DNA of 64,000 bases. Origin: Azotobacter paspali. GTDB lineage: Bacteria > Pseudomonadota > Gammaproteobacteria > Pseudomonadales > Pseudomonadaceae. Made by a program: the position numbers and the translations under genes. Each line of letters opens with the position of its first letter. Position 1 is the stretch's first letter. Below the pieces are notes generated by a model. It saw only the letters and a program-made list of their open reading frames with translations, did not search any database and was not told the DNA's origin. Shown piece by piece: positions 21,859 through 30,643 of this stretch. The stretch lies in the NCBI RefSeq assembly GCF_042434745.1, contig NZ_JBHLSS010000041.1, one strand, 5' to 3'.

Positions 21859-21957
21859 CGTTGTCGTCCCCTGCTATGTTCAGCAACAAGCTTCGGTGCC
21901 ACCCTCCCATGGCTGGACACCCAAGCCCTTATTCTGACTGGAACGGGCTACAACGGT

Positions 21958-22812
21958 TCACCGGGAGGGTAGATATTGCAGAGGATCCACAGGTTTTCCC
22001 TGGCGGCGGATCTCGAAATGAAGCTTCACCCGATCAGTACCCGTCGACCCCATTTCGGCAATAACCTGCCCCGTCTTCACCTGTTGTCCTTCCCGGACCA
22101 GCAGCCTGCGGTTATGGCCGTAAGCGCTGACGTAAACATCGCTATGCTTGATGATGACCAGCTCGCCGTAACCCCGCAAACCACCTCCGGCGTACACAAC
22201 TGACCCATCAGACGCAGCCAGGACAGGCTGGCCCAATTGACCGCCGATATCAATGCCTTTATTCAAACTGCCGTTTGAGGAAAAGCGTCCCACCAGAGGG
22301 CCTTCCGCCGGCCAGGCCCAGCCGGACCGCGATCGGGCGGACAGCGCCGGCTGTGCAATAGGCGCCTTTGTCGCAAGCGGCGGCTGAACCTTTCCGGAGT
22401 CCGGCTTGACCGGTGTCACCGCTACGGCAGCCTGGCTGGTGGCTGGGACAGTTGGAGCAGGGGGCGCCGCCGGGACTGACGGCCGGGCTGCCGTAGAGGC
22501 AGCGGCTTGCCGCACCGGCCCCAGTTGGATCTTCTGTCCCGGATGAATCACGTAGGGCGCAGCGATGCCATTGTGGGCGGCCAGTTCGCGCCACTCCCAG
22601 CCATAGCGCATGGCGATGGACGAGATCGACTCGCCACGCCTGACCACATGTTGCCCGCTGGTGACGCGCGGAACCGACCGGCGCTCCGCCACCTGCACGT
22701 TGTTCCAGGAGGAACTGGCGCAGCCGGCCAACAGCAGGGCGAGGACGATCCCCCCCAGCACGCTCCGAACGGTACAGCCACTACTGCGAAGTTGAAAAAC
22801 TCTGAAACTCAC
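21958..22812 (-). CDS. nlpD: Lipoprotein NlpD, LysM plus degenerate LytM domain
   Basis: The 284-residue protein has a lipoprotein signal with LLLAGC (Cys31), a LysM peptidoglycan-binding repeat near residues 54-97 (HVVRRGESISSIAMRYG), a Pro/Ala-rich linker and a C-terminal M23 (LytM) domain. The first zinc-ligand position reads NKGIDIGG in place of HxGxD, so it is likely non-catalytic, as in NlpD proteins that activate the septal amidase AmiC. It precedes rpoS by 99 bases and may supply its promoter. Confidence 0.93.
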   Translation of the reverse strand: MSFRVFQLRSSGCTVRSVLGGIVLALLLAGCASSSWNNVQVAERRSVPRVTSGQHVVRRGESISSIAMRYGWEWRELAAHNGIAAPYVIHPGQKIQLGPVRQAAASTAARPSVPAAPPAPTVPATSQAAVAVTPVKPDSGKVQPPLATKAPIAQPALSARSRSGWAWPAEGPLVGRFSSNGSLNKGIDIGGQLGQPVLAASDGSVVYAGGGLRGYGELVIIKHSDVYVSAYGHNRRLLVREGQQVKTGQVIAEMGSTGTDRVKLHFEIRRQGKPVDPLQYLPSR

Positions 22813-22857
22813 CCGCGCCTCCCCTTTCCGATGACTCTGGAATTTCGACGAACCCGA

Positions 22858-23197
22858 TTATTCGGCCAAGTTACTTGCCGGCTGGCGACGCCCGACCGGC
22901 CTGCTCGATACCAGGATCAACCCGAAGAAGAACGACCGGAGCGGGATCGACCGATGCTCCGGCAGCCAGGTGACCGGGCGTGCCAGGCTGAACACTTTGT
23001 CCGGAATGCCGCTCGGAAGAATCAGCAGCAAGGTCGCAGGCACATTGCCAGGCCGGTGTGGACGTGCTCGCGCAACAGTTCGTCATAGATACCGGCGACG
23101 AAAGCGACCGCCCCCCCGAAACGCCGGGGGCGACATTCGCCGCCCCCATGGCGACACCCTTCAGGAAAAGCAGCAAGGAAGATTTCACGGAGCCCAT
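22858..23197 (-). pseudogene. DUF368 membrane protein, decayed
   Basis: The start MGSVKSSLLLFLKGVAMGAA, then NVAPGVSGG, matches DUF368 membrane proteins. A run of seven G (about 23110-23116) shifts the frame; one G fewer continues as AVAFVAGIYDELLRE. A later piece (SLARPVTWLPEHRSIPLRSF, FFGLILVSS) lies in a third frame and then the gene ends early, so most of the usual ~300 residues are gone. At least two frameshifts and internal and C-terminal deletions are needed to explain it. It lies between nlpD and pcm, where other pseudomonads, as I recall, keep an intact copy. Confidence 0.75.
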
Positions 23198-23205
23198 CCG
23201 AACGG

Positions 23206-23844
23206 TCAGAACAAAGAACCTTGGAGCAGGGGTACGAACCGCACGGTTTCCAGCGCATGACGGCGGAAGCCGCCATCGGGCTCGCGCACGATAAGAAACA
23301 GTTGCTGCTTGGCGCCGCTGCCCACTGGTATCACCAGGCGCCCGCCGGGAGCCAGTTGATTCAAGAGTGCGGAAGGGATATCCGAAGCAGCGGCCGTGAC
23401 CATGATGCCATTGTAAGGAGCCAGCGCCGGCCAGCCCTCCCAACCATCGCCCCAGCGAAAGACAACATTACGCAGGTTGAGTTCGAGCAGCCGCTCCTTG
23501 GCTCGCGCCTGCAACGCCTGAATCCGCTCGACGGAAAACACTCGCTCCACCAGTTGTACCAATACCGCTGTTTGATAACCCGAACCGGTACCGATCTCGA
23601 GCACCTTGTCCAGGCGGTCGCCGCCGAGCAACAATTCGGTCATGCGTCCTACCATGTAGGGCTGGGAAATCGTCTGGTTGTGACCGATCGGCAACGCCGT
23701 GTCCTCATAGGCCCGGTGCGCCAGGGCCTCGTCGACGAACAGATGGCGTGGCGTGCGACGAATCACCTCGAGCACTGGACTGCTGGACAGGCCCTCTTCG
23801 TAGAGACGCTGGATCAGACGCTCGCGGGTACGCTGCGAAGTCAT
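23206..23844 (-). CDS. pcm: Protein-L-isoaspartate O-methyltransferase
   Basis: The 212-residue enzyme has the methyltransferase motif LEIGTGSGYQTAVLVQLV (S-adenosylmethionine site) and the isoaspartate-binding GHNQTISQPYMV. It methylates damaged Asp/Asn residues so that they can be repaired, which matters in stationary cells. I start it at MTSQRTRERLIQRL (23844), as in P. aeruginosa; an in-frame ATG at 23886 overlaps the surE stop and would add 14 residues. It follows surE in the same operon. Confidence 0.93.
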   Translation of the reverse strand: MTSQRTRERLIQRLYEEGLSSSPVLEVIRRTPRHLFVDEALAHRAYEDTALPIGHNQTISQPYMVGRMTELLLGGDRLDKVLEIGTGSGYQTAVLVQLVERVFSVERIQALQARAKERLLELNLRNVVFRWGDGWEGWPALAPYNGIMVTAAASDIPSALLNQLAPGGRLVIPVGSGAKQQLFLIVREPDGGFRRHALETVRFVPLLQGSLF

Positions 23845-23885
23845 GCCTATACCGCTGTGCGACAGGTCGTCGGGCCGGCGGCGCA

Positions 23886-24635
23886 TCAGAGCAAGTCCTC
23901 CAGCCAGCTGTCGAGGCCGGCGAAGGCTTCGTCGAAGGTACGATCGAGTTGCAGCGGGGTGATGGAGACGTACCCCTGCATCACGGCGTGAAAATCGGTT
24001 CCCGGTCCGCCATCCTCGGCATCGCCGGCAACCGAGATCCAGTAGCCCTCCTTGCCGCGCGGATTGACCATCTTGACCGGTGCCTTGGCCCGGGCGCGGT
24101 GGCCGAGGCGGCACAGGCGGATGCCGCGGATGCGCTCCAGGGGAAGGTTGGGAATATTCACGCTGAGCACGGTGCGCGGCGGCAGTGCGAGCCGCTCGTG
24201 GTGCTCGACCAGGGTACGGGCGATATGCGCGGCCGCCGGCAGGTTGTCCGGCTCGCGCGAAAGCAGCGAGAAGGCAAAGGCTGGTCGCTTGCAGAAGCGC
24301 CCTTCGATGGCGGCTGCAACGGTCCCCGAATAGAGTACGTCGTCCCCCAGGTTGGCCCCTAGGTTGATGCCGGACACCACCATGTCCGGGACCGGGTCCA
24401 GCAGACCGTTGAGTCCCAGGTGGACGCAATCGGTAGGGGTTCCGTCGAGGGCGATGAAGCCGTTCGACAGTAGCTGCGGGTGCAACGGCCGGTCCAGGGT
24501 CAGCGAACCGCTAACTCCGCTCATGTCCTTGATGGGAGCGACGACGACACATTCGGCCATGTCGGCCAGGGCATCGTGAAGTGCAGCTATGCCAGGAGCA
24601 AGAGCCCCGTCGTCGTTGGCGATCAGAATACGCAT
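23886..24635 (-). CDS. surE: 5'/3'-nucleotidase SurE
   Basis: The 249-residue enzyme starts MRILIANDDGALAPGIAAL, containing the metal-binding Asp-Asp, and has SGTVAAAIEG and SVNIPNLP downstream. SurE is a survival-stage phosphatase that cleaves nucleoside monophosphates and short polyphosphate. Start ATG at 24635 lies inside the 3' end of truD (13-base overlap). It forms the truD-surE-pcm unit with ispF upstream. Confidence 0.95.
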   Translation of the reverse strand: MRILIANDDGALAPGIAALHDALADMAECVVVAPIKDMSGVSGSLTLDRPLHPQLLSNGFIALDGTPTDCVHLGLNGLLDPVPDMVVSGINLGANLGDDVLYSGTVAAAIEGRFCKRPAFAFSLLSREPDNLPAAAHIARTLVEHHERLALPPRTVLSVNIPNLPLERIRGIRLCRLGHRARAKAPVKMVNPRGKEGYWISVAGDAEDGGPGTDFHAVMQGYVSITPLQLDRTFDEAFAGLDSWLEDLL

Positions 24636-25681
24636 GAAGTGTCCCTTAAGCCTGCCGGCCACAGATCGACGAGCTCGCGGACCACGACAGTGGCGAAGCA
24701 GCCGGCCGGCAGGACGAATTCCAGTTGTAAGATGTCGATGGCGGAATAATGCCACGCCAGCCGGTCGATGGGGAGGCGCAGTATGCGCCGCTCATGCAGC
24801 ATGCCCGCTTCCCCCAGCCAATCGCCGAGCGGCGCCTCGCACCGGCCGACGACATCCTCCAGCACCTTGGTCGCCGCGCCGGCCGGGGAGTCGCCCGCCC
24901 CCCAGAGCGGGCCGGTGGGATGCAGGTCGAGCAGCGCCAGGCGCGGGTCGGCGCACTCCTCCACGCCCGCCGGGAAGAAACTGCGGCTATCGGTGAAAGC
25001 CAGCAGGTCTCCCGGCTGCGCGCGATTCCAGTCGCCCACCGCGACCCGCTCGGCCAGCACCCGGTTGAACAGGTAGCTGCGCGCCGCCGAGAGCAGACGC
25101 GAGCGCAGGTTGCGTTGCGCAGGCAGTTCCCGCCGCGCAGCGAAAACCTTGGCCTCGGCGAGATTGCCGCCGTCCTCGCCGAAACGCTGCAGGCCGAAAT
25201 AGTTGGGCACTCCTTGGCGGCGGAGTTGTTCCAGACGTGCATCCAGCGCCGGACGATCGGCGGCGAGACGAGTCAGCCGCAGCTTGAAACCGTTGGCTGC
25301 ATGGGCGCCACGTTGCAATTTCCGCGAGTGGCGGACGCGTTCGAGGATACGTAGGCTGTCGTCCTCCGCGGCCACGAGGTCAGGATCGGCCTTGCCCGGC
25401 AGGTGCAAGCTGAACCATTGGCGGGTCAGCGCCTGGCGATCCTTCAGACCGGCATAGCTGATCGCCCTCAGCGGCATCCCGGCGGCGCGGGCCAGGCGCC
25501 GAGCCGCTTCCTCGGTATTCAGCCCGCGCTTTTCCACCCACAGCCAGAGATGCTCGCCCTGCCCGCTCAGGGGAATGTCCAGCACCTCGTCGACCTGGAA
25601 GTCCTCGGCGCAGGCCTTGAGCAGTGCCTGGCCGCAGGCTTCGCCATATGCCCTGGGACCGAGCAGTTCGGACTCGGTCAT
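24623..25681 (-). CDS. truD: tRNA pseudouridine(13) synthase TruD
   Basis: The 352-residue enzyme has SYAGLKDRQALTRQWFS with the catalytic Asp, FKLRLTRLA, and VPNYFGLQRFGEDGGNLAEA, all TruD signatures. It converts U13 of tRNA-Glu to pseudouridine. It overlaps ispF by four bases (ATGA) and surE by 13 bases. Length agrees with the family. Confidence 0.95.
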   Translation of the reverse strand: MTESELLGPRAYGEACGQALLKACAEDFQVDEVLDIPLSGQGEHLWLWVEKRGLNTEEAARRLARAAGMPLRAISYAGLKDRQALTRQWFSLHLPGKADPDLVAAEDDSLRILERVRHSRKLQRGAHAANGFKLRLTRLAADRPALDARLEQLRRQGVPNYFGLQRFGEDGGNLAEAKVFAARRELPAQRNLRSRLLSAARSYLFNRVLAERVAVGDWNRAQPGDLLAFTDSRSFFPAGVEECADPRLALLDLHPTGPLWGAGDSPAGAATKVLEDVVGRCEAPLGDWLGEAGMLHERRILRLPIDRLAWHYSAIDILQLEFVLPAGCFATVVVRELVDLWPAGLRDTSCVF

Positions 25682-26151
25682 AGCGCCAGCAACAGAGCCA
25701 CCGCATGCACGGCGATCCCTTCCTCGCGGCCGGTGAAGCCGAGCTTTTCGGTGGTGGTAGCCTTGACGTTGACCTGCTCCACGCCGACCTGCAGGTCCTC
25801 GGCGATCGACAGACGCATGGGTTCGATATGCGGAGCCATTTTCGGCGCCTGCGCGACTATGGTGGCGTCGACATTACCGACCCGCCAGCCCTTTTCCCGC
25901 ACCAGCGCCACGACATGGCGCAATAGCACGCGACTGTCGACACCCTTGAAGCGAGGATCGGTGTCAGGGAAATGCCGGCCGATGTCGCCCAGCGCCGCGG
26001 CGCCGAGCAGCGCATCGCAAAGTGCGTGCAGCAACACGTCGCCGTCGGAATGGGCGAGCAGCCCGAAACAATGAGGAATCCGCACCCCGCCGAGAGTGAC
26101 GAAATCACCCTCGGCGAAACGGTGCACGTCGTAGCCGTGTCCGATACGCAT
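25678..26151 (-). CDS. ispF: 2-C-methyl-D-erythritol 2,4-cyclodiphosphate synthase
   Basis: The 157-residue enzyme starts MRIGHGYDVHRFAEGD with metal ligands Asp8 and His10, and has LLAHSDGDVLLHALCDALLG with a third zinc ligand and the substrate contact. It carries out the fifth step of the MEP isoprenoid pathway. ispD, the third step, lies about 3.4 kb away, separated by fghA, adhC and the IS element. It begins the ispF-truD-surE-pcm group. Confidence 0.96.
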   Translation of the reverse strand: MRIGHGYDVHRFAEGDFVTLGGVRIPHCFGLLAHSDGDVLLHALCDALLGAAALGDIGRHFPDTDPRFKGVDSRVLLRHVVALVREKGWRVGNVDATIVAQAPKMAPHIEPMRLSIAEDLQVGVEQVNVKATTTEKLGFTGREEGIAVHAVALLLAL

Positions 26152-26220
26152 GATAGGAACGCCCTGGAAAGTCGGGCCGCGATTCTACAGGACTCGCCCC
26201 CGGTGGGAGCCAACCTGCGC

Positions 26221-27066
26221 CTACGGATTCAGCCCGGCGGCATGATGACGCAGGTGGTCGTCGATGAAACTGGCGATGAAGTAATAGCTGTGGTCGTAGC
26301 CGGGCTGCAGACGCAGGGTCAGCGGATGTCCGACGGCGCTGGCCGCGACCCGCAGGGCTTCAGGCTTGAGCTGGTCGGCGAGAAAGCCGTCGGCGTCGCC
26401 CTGATCCACCAGGATCGGCAGACGTTCCCGTGCCCCAGCGAGCAGTTCGCAGGCGTCCCAGCCTTTCCAGGTTTCGCGGTCCGCACCCAGATAGTGGCTG
26501 AAGGCCTTTTCCCCCCAGGGGCAGTCGATCGGGTTGGCGATCGGCGCGAAGGCCGACAGCGAACGGTAGCGCCCCGGATTGCGCAGGGCGCAGACCAGCG
26601 CGCCATGGCCGCCCATGGAGTGGCCGCTGATGCCGCGCCGATCGCTCACCGGGAAGCTGGTTTCGATCAAAGCCGGCAATTCGTGCACTACGTAATCGTG
26701 CATGCGGTAGTGCCGCGCCCAGGGTTCCTGGGTGGCATTCAGGTAGAAGCCGGCGCCATGGCCGAAATCCCAGGCGCCGTCCGGATCGCCCGGCACTCCA
26801 GCGCCGCGCGGACTGGTGTCCGGGGCGACCAGCACCAATCCCAGCTCCGCGGCGAGCCGGTGCGCGCCGGCCTTCTGCATGAAGTTCTCGTCGGTGCAGG
26901 TCAGCCCCGACAGCCAGTAGAGCACCGGCAACCGGCTGCCCCGCTCCGCCTGCGGCGGCAGGTAGACGGCGAACGCCATGTCGCACTGCAGGGTAGCGGA
27001 GCGGTGACGGTAGCGGTCATGGCGGCCGCCGAAGCTTTTCTGGCTGGAGAGCAGTTCAAGGGTCAT
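26221..27066 (-). CDS. fghA: S-formylglutathione hydrolase
   Basis: The 281-residue enzyme has the esterase nucleophile in ISGHSMGGHGALVCAL, an acidic residue in LVDQGDADGF, and a final His in PGYDHSYYFI. It splits S-formylglutathione to formate and glutathione, following the dehydrogenase encoded upstream. ATG at 27066 was chosen; the upstream in-frame start crosses a small hairpin. The adhC-fghA pair is the standard formaldehyde detoxification unit. Confidence 0.95.
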   Translation of the reverse strand: MTLELLSSQKSFGGRHDRYRHRSATLQCDMAFAVYLPPQAERGSRLPVLYWLSGLTCTDENFMQKAGAHRLAAELGLVLVAPDTSPRGAGVPGDPDGAWDFGHGAGFYLNATQEPWARHYRMHDYVVHELPALIETSFPVSDRRGISGHSMGGHGALVCALRNPGRYRSLSAFAPIANPIDCPWGEKAFSHYLGADRETWKGWDACELLAGARERLPILVDQGDADGFLADQLKPEALRVAASAVGHPLTLRLQPGYDHSYYFIASFIDDHLRHHAAGLNP

Positions 27067-27129
27067 GGGTGCGCCCTGGGCAATATCACAAAATGGAACG
27101 TCCACGCCGGAACGTGGACGCGATCTCGC

Positions 27130-28245
27130 TCAGAAGTGGATGACGGTACGGATGCTCTTGCCCTCGTGCATCAGGTCGAAGGCCTCGTTGATCCGCTCCA
27201 GGGGAAGATTGTGGGTGATGAAGATATCCAGCGGGATTTCGCCCTTCTGCGCCTTCTCCACATAGCTCGGCAGTTCGGTACGGCCGCGCACGCCGCCGAA
27301 GGCGCTGCCGCGCCAGACCCGTCCGGTGACCAGTTGGAACGGCCGGGTGCTGATCTCCTGGCCGGCCCCGGCCACGCCGATGATGGTCGACTCGCCCCAA
27401 CCCTTGTGGCAGCACTCCAAGGCCGCGCGCATCAGTTGCACGTTGCCGACGCACTCGAAGCTGTAATCCACGCCGCCATCGGTCATCTCGATGATGACCT
27501 CCTGGATCGGCCTGCCGTGATCCTTCGGGTTGACGAAGTCGGTGGCGCCCAGTTGTCCGGCGACCTCGAACTTGGCCGGATTGATATCGATGGTGATGAT
27601 TCGCGAGGCCTTGGCCATCTTCGCACCGATGATCGCCGCCAGACCGATGCCGCCCAGGCCGAAGATCGCGACGCTAGAGCCCTCGGTGACCTTGGCGGTG
27701 TTGAGCACCGCACCGATACCGGTGGTCACACCGCAGCCGAGCAGGCAGACCTTCTCCAGCGGCGCGTCCTTGGGAATCTTCGCCAGGGAGATCTCCGGCA
27801 GCACGGTGTACTCGGAGAAGGTCGAACAGCCCATGTAGTGGTAGAGCGGCTGGCCCTGGTAGCTGAAGCGGGTGGTGCCGTCCGGCATCAGGCCCTTGCC
27901 CTGGGTGGCACGCACCGCCTGGCACAGATTGGTCTTACCGGATTTGCAGAATTTGCACTCGCGGCATTCGGCGGTATACAGCGGAATCACATGATCGCCC
28001 ACCTGCAGGGAGGTCACGCCCTCGCCCACCGCCTCGACGATGCCGCCTCCTTCGTGGCCCAGAATGCAGGGGAAGATACCTTCGGAGTCCTGCCCCGACA
28101 GGGTGTAGGCATCGGTATGGCAGACACCGGTGGCGACAATGCGTACCAGCACCTCGCCCTTCTTCGGCGGCGCCACGTCCACTTCGACGACTTGCAGCGG
28201 CTGGTTCGGGCCGAAAGCCACGGCGGCACGGGACTTGATGGTCAT
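27130..28245 (-). CDS. adhC: S-(hydroxymethyl)glutathione dehydrogenase (class III alcohol dehydrogenase)
   Basis: The 371-residue enzyme has the catalytic zinc residues in TGVCHTDAYTLSG and GHEGGGIVEAVGEG, the structural zinc cysteines in ECRECKFCKSGKTNLC, and an NAD site at FGLGGIGLAAIIGAK. It oxidises S-hydroxymethylglutathione formed from formaldehyde. Only 35 bases separate its start from the left end of an IS630 element, so its original promoter and any adjacent regulator gene have been cut away or displaced. No strong ribosome-binding site is visible. Confidence 0.96.
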   Translation of the reverse strand: MTIKSRAAVAFGPNQPLQVVEVDVAPPKKGEVLVRIVATGVCHTDAYTLSGQDSEGIFPCILGHEGGGIVEAVGEGVTSLQVGDHVIPLYTAECRECKFCKSGKTNLCQAVRATQGKGLMPDGTTRFSYQGQPLYHYMGCSTFSEYTVLPEISLAKIPKDAPLEKVCLLGCGVTTGIGAVLNTAKVTEGSSVAIFGLGGIGLAAIIGAKMAKASRIITIDINPAKFEVAGQLGATDFVNPKDHGRPIQEVIIEMTDGGVDYSFECVGNVQLMRAALECCHKGWGESTIIGVAGAGQEISTRPFQLVTGRVWRGSAFGGVRGRTELPSYVEKAQKGEIPLDIFITHNLPLERINEAFDLMHEGKSIRTVIHF

Positions 28246-28280
28246 GAATACGTTCTCGATGAGCTGAAAAATCCAAAGTC

Positions 28281-29337
28281 TAGAGCATTTTTGTCCTGAC
28301 TAGTGGTTGTGGCCAAGCCGGGATCGAGCAGCCAAGCTGAACACAAGCGCGGAGTCGGCAAGTACTGGAGGTGGCTTATGGGATGGCGTCGAGGGCAGGC
28401 CTACGGGCAGGATCTGCGTGATCGGGTGCTGGCGGCCGAGGGCTCGATTCGCGAGGTGGCCAGTCGCTTTGCGGTGAGCGACTCCTATGTAGCGCGGGCA
28501 CGCTCGCGACAGCAACTGGGCCAGGTCAGTGCCGGGGTCCAATGCAACCATGTCCCCCCTCGACTCCAGGGGCTCGAAGGGGTACTGACCGAGCGCATGG
28601 CCGCCGCGCCCGAGCAGACGCTGACGCAGTTGTGTCAGTGGATCGAGGCCGAGCATGGCGTGCGGGTGAGCCTGACCACGATGTGGAAGACTCTGGGACG
28701 GTTGGGGCTGACGCTCAAAAAAAGTCATTCCAGGCCACCGAGCAGCAACGTGCCGACGTAGCGCAGGCGCGACACGCCTGGGCCGCCGAGCAGTCCCGAC
28801 TTGACGTGCGCCACGTGGTGTTTCTCGACGAGACCTGGGCGAGCACGAACATGAGCCCGAGCCGGGGACGTTCGCCACGTGGGCGGCGCTGTCCGAGACA
28901 TGTGCCCCATGGCTATTGGAAGACGACCACCTTCGTCTGTGCGCTGCGCAGCGACGGGCTGGTCGCCCCGCTAGTGCTCGATGGGCCGATCAACGGGCGA
29001 GCATTTCGCGCCTGGATCGAGCAGGCGCTGGCGCCCAACCTGGGTGCCGGGAACATGGTGGTGATGGACAACCTCGGCTCGCACAGGGTTGCCGGTGTGC
29101 GGGAGGACATCCAGGCACGAGGTGCCGAGCTGCGCTATTTGCCGCCGTACAGTCCAAACTACAACCCGATCGGGCAGGTGTTCGCGAAGCTGAAGGCACT
29201 GCTGCGCAAGGCCGCTACCCGCACGGTTGGTACCCTGTGGTCGGCCATCGGCACCTTGCTGGAGCGCTTTCCGGCCGCCGAATGCGAACGTTACATCCGT
29301 CATTACGGTTATGGCTGGTCTGGGTGAAAAGGCTCTA
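28281..29337 (+). mobile_element. IS630-family insertion sequence
   Basis: Imperfect terminal inverted repeats match at 17 of 23 positions: TAGAGCATTTTTGTCC at 28281 and, on the other strand, TAGAGCCTTTTCACCC from 29337. Both ends are flanked by or begin with TA, the target duplicated by IS630/mariner elements, so the element proper is about 28283-29335. It contains one transposase gene split across two frames. It lies 35 bases upstream of adhC and reads away from it. Confidence 0.85.
28378..29327 (+). CDS. IS630 transposase, two frames joined at A7; catalytic Glu lost
   Basis: The first frame (28378-28761) carries the helix-turn-helix DNA-binding domain (QDLRDRVLAAEGSIREVASR). The second frame, entered by -1 slippage at the seven A residues 28717-28723, continues to 29327 with FLDETW and VVMDNLGSH, the first two DDE residues. 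The third motif reads YSPNYNPIGQVFAKLK where the family has NPIEQ, so the catalytic Glu is Gly (GGG for GAG) and the enzyme is probably dead. Other members of the family also use a frameshift to make full-length transposase. Confidence 0.8.
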
Positions 29338-29447
29338 ACGGAAGGCGGTGGCAACCAAGGGTTCCATCCTTGCCGCAGCCCGGTCGGCGGACGACAGGCA
29401 ACCGACCTTGGCATGACAAACTTTTTAAATATTCCTGCTTCATCGTC

Positions 29448-29462
29448 ATTCGTTAAACGAAT
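29448..29462. promoter_or_regulatory. Inverted repeat in the IS-ispD gap, possible displaced operator
   Basis: ATTCGT-TAA-ACGAAT is a perfect inverted repeat in an AT-rich stretch (29418-29470) between the IS right end and ispD. Before the IS arrived this stretch would have lain upstream of adhC, so it may be the old control site of that gene, perhaps for a LysR-type regulator. Inferred from position. Confidence 0.35.
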
Positions 29463-29531
29463 ATATTCGGCCCTCCCGCGCAGTGCCTGATGGAAGATAC
29501 CGAGACAGCTCGGAGCGCACGGGAGTCCACG

Positions 29532-30242
29532 CTAGCGCTTTCGGACCCAAGCCTGCTGCAGCCAGAGCAAGTCCTCCGGGCGGGTGATCTTCAGGTTGTC
29601 GGCCCGTCCCTCGATCAGCCGAGGGGCGTACCCGGCCCATTCCATGGCGGAGGACTCGTCGGTGATCGCCACGCCTGTCCGCAACGCATCGTCCAGAGCC
29701 TGGCGCAAAGCCCCCAAGCGGAACATCTGTGGCGTATAGGCCTGCCAGATCGTCGAGCGATCCACGGTCTCGCGCACCCGGCCGTCGGCATCGGCACGCT
29801 TCAAGGTGTCCCGCGCCGGCACCGCCAGCAGCCCGCCCAGCGGATCGTCGGCCAGTTCGGCCAGCAGCCGATCCAGATCGACGCGGGCCAGATTCGGCCG
29901 TGCGGCATCGTGCACTAGAACCCAGTCCGCGGCATCCGCGCCCCGAGCGGCGAGCAGTTGCAAGGCGTTGAACACCGAATCGGCGCGCTCGCGGCCACCG
30001 GCGGCGCGCAAGATACGCCCATCGTCGGCACACGGCAGCCGTGGCCAATAGGGATCGTCCTGCGCCACGCTGACTGCCAGCCCTTTCAGTTGCGGGTGGC
30101 CGAGGAAGCAGTCGAGGGTATGTTCGAGAATGGTCCTGCCGCCGAGCGGCAGATATTGCTTGGGACGATCGGCACGCATGCGGCTGCCGATACCGGCGGC
30201 CGGGATCACGGCCCAGAAGAATGGCAAATCGGGAATGTTCAT
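29532..30242 (-). CDS. ispD: 2-C-methyl-D-erythritol 4-phosphate cytidylyltransferase
   Basis: The 236-residue enzyme has the nucleotide-binding loop VIPAAGIGSRMRADRPKQYL, GGRERADSVFNAL, and VLVHDAARPNL with the metal-binding region. It makes CDP-methylerythritol in the MEP pathway. It overlaps ftsB by four bases (ATGA), the usual ftsB-ispD coupling in gammaproteobacteria. Length is normal. Confidence 0.96.
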   Translation of the reverse strand: MNIPDLPFFWAVIPAAGIGSRMRADRPKQYLPLGGRTILEHTLDCFLGHPQLKGLAVSVAQDDPYWPRLPCADDGRILRAAGGRERADSVFNALQLLAARGADAADWVLVHDAARPNLARVDLDRLLAELADDPLGGLLAVPARDTLKRADADGRVRETVDRSTIWQAYTPQMFRLGALRQALDDALRTGVAITDESSAMEWAGYAPRLIEGRADNLKITRPEDLLWLQQAWVRKR

Positions 30243-30526
30243 TCGGTCAGCAGGTACAAGGTTTCGCCTTCCTTGAGCATGCCGAGTTCATGGCGGGCGC
30301 GCTCCTCGACGGTTTCCATCCCCTTCTTCAATTCGCGCACCTCGGCCTCGAGAATCCGGTTGCGCTCGTGCAGGAGTTTGTTCTCGCCCTGCTGTTCGGC
30401 GATCTGCCGCTTCAGATCCGCCACCTGCGCCAGGCTGCCATCGCCCACCCACAGGCGATACTGCAGCCCCCCCAGCAGCAGGGCCAGCACGACGAAAAGC
30501 CAGTAATGACTACGCAGAAATGACAT
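30239..30526 (-). CDS. ftsB: Cell division protein FtsB
   Basis: The 95-residue protein has a short cytoplasmic start, one membrane segment (WLFVVLALLLGGLQYRLW, about residues 8-25), and a periplasmic coiled coil (residues 30-75). It joins FtsL and FtsQ in the divisome and activates FtsWI. It lies between eno and ispD as in related bacteria. Confidence 0.95.
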   Translation of the reverse strand: MSFLRSHYWLFVVLALLLGGLQYRLWVGDGSLAQVADLKRQIAEQQGENKLLHERNRILEAEVRELKKGMETVEERARHELGMLKEGETLYLLTE

Positions 30527-30600
30527 GTCGACACTTCGCTCGGGTACCGGGGCCTGAAGGCCTCTTCCGCTCTCTGCTCATGGATTCGCTCGCCCGACAC

Positions 30601-30628
30601 GAAAAGGGGCAGCTTGCGCCGCCCCCCT
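30601..30628 (-). terminator. Rho-independent terminator after eno
   Basis: On the minus strand GGGGCGGC, loop GCAA, GCTGCCCC (one mismatched pair) is followed by TTTTC, in the 117-base gap between eno and ftsB. Confidence 0.7.
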
Positions 30629-30643
30629 CCAGCATGCCGCGGT

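Noticed and set aside
23109..23117. Phase-variable G tract in the DUF368 gene
   Set aside because: The gene also has later frame changes and a large deletion, so switching the tract would not restore a protein.
25972..28299. 775-codon open frame on the plus strand across fghA and adhC
   Set aside because: It is the codon-bias shadow of ispF, fghA and adhC on the other strand, has no family pattern and would overlap three well-supported genes.
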